DNA of 6,684 nucleotides from Bacteroidales bacterium (GTDB lineage: Bacteria > Bacteroidota > Bacteroidia > Bacteroidales > B18-G4). The notes under the pieces are model-generated. The model did not search any database. It worked only from the letters and a program-made list of their open reading frames with translations, and was not told the origin of the DNA. Position numbers and translations under genes: made by a program. Positions 6,647 to 6,684 of this stretch are shown piece after piece. The stretch spans positions 1 to 6,684 of the forward strand of contig JAGLEK010000400.1 of the NCBI GenBank assembly GCA_023145125.1, in the 5' to 3' direction. Positions within the stretch are counted from its first letter, which is position 1; each line of letters opens with the position of its first letter.

Positions 6647-6684
6647 ATTTCTTGTAATATAATAATTCCTCGTGGCTTGCCGCG
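6643..6684 (-). CDS. Possible C-terminal end of an upstream gene, cut by window edge
   Basis: In the minus-strand frame beginning at 6684 there are 13 sense codons (RGKPRGIIILQEI) followed by TGA at 6643-6645. That stop overlaps the ketosynthase ATG as ATGA, the same arrangement as the methyltransferase-darA junction. This suggests another co-translated gene upstream, whose identity cannot be told from 13 residues. The ketosynthase frame also stays open to the edge, so the case rests only on the overlap pattern. Confidence 0.35.
   Translation of the reverse strand, partial: RGKPRGIIILQEI

Overview
The window looks like the interior of a flexirubin-type pigment gene cluster from a member of the Bacteroidota: an aryl-polyene carboxylate esterified to a dialkylresorcinol (DAR). 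All supported genes lie on the minus strand, so the cluster reads from high to low coordinates. The Bacteroidota assignment rests on three things: the pairing of DarA- and DarB-like proteins with polyene-type fatty acid synthesis enzymes, starts without Shine-Dalgarno sequences behind A/T-rich leaders, and TAnnTTTG-type -7 promoter elements. I cannot place it to genus.

Layout in transcription order. At the right edge, a 13-residue C-terminal remnant of an upstream gene may overlap the next gene by ATGA (6643-6684). It is followed by a FabF-like ketosynthase (6646-5429), an acyl carrier protein (5377-5129), an LpxL/HtrB-like membrane acyltransferase (5125-4232), a SAM methyltransferase of the O-methyltransferase fold (4214-3147) and DarA, the flavodoxin-like DAR aromatase (3150-2230). 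ACP to acyltransferase (3 nt gap), acyltransferase to methyltransferase (17 nt gap) and methyltransferase to darA (ATGA overlap) form one tightly packed transcription unit. A 35-bp compound palindrome (2193-2227) follows darA. Then come a DUF1684-type lipoprotein (2180-1563), a 112-nt gap with a possible promoter, DarB, the KAS III-like DAR synthase (1450-299), a 61-nt gap with a second possible promoter, and the 5' part of a hotdog-fold dehydratase-like gene that runs off the left edge (237-1).

How the genes fit together (known families plus inference): the ketosynthase, ACP and hotdog protein would build the conjugated aryl-polyene chain, and the methyltransferase would decorate the aryl head. 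DarB and DarA make the dialkylresorcinol, and the LpxL-like enzyme is the natural candidate for joining the two halves in the membrane. The starter-forming ammonia lyase, ketoreductase, further ketosynthases and exporters expected for such a locus are not in the window. Points that deserve attention are the absence of the usual catalytic His in both the methyltransferase and the hotdog protein, the lipoprotein gene placed between darA and darB, and the palindromic repeat beside it. No RNA genes, CRISPR arrays or insertion sequences were seen, and no gene-free stretch exceeds about 112 nt.
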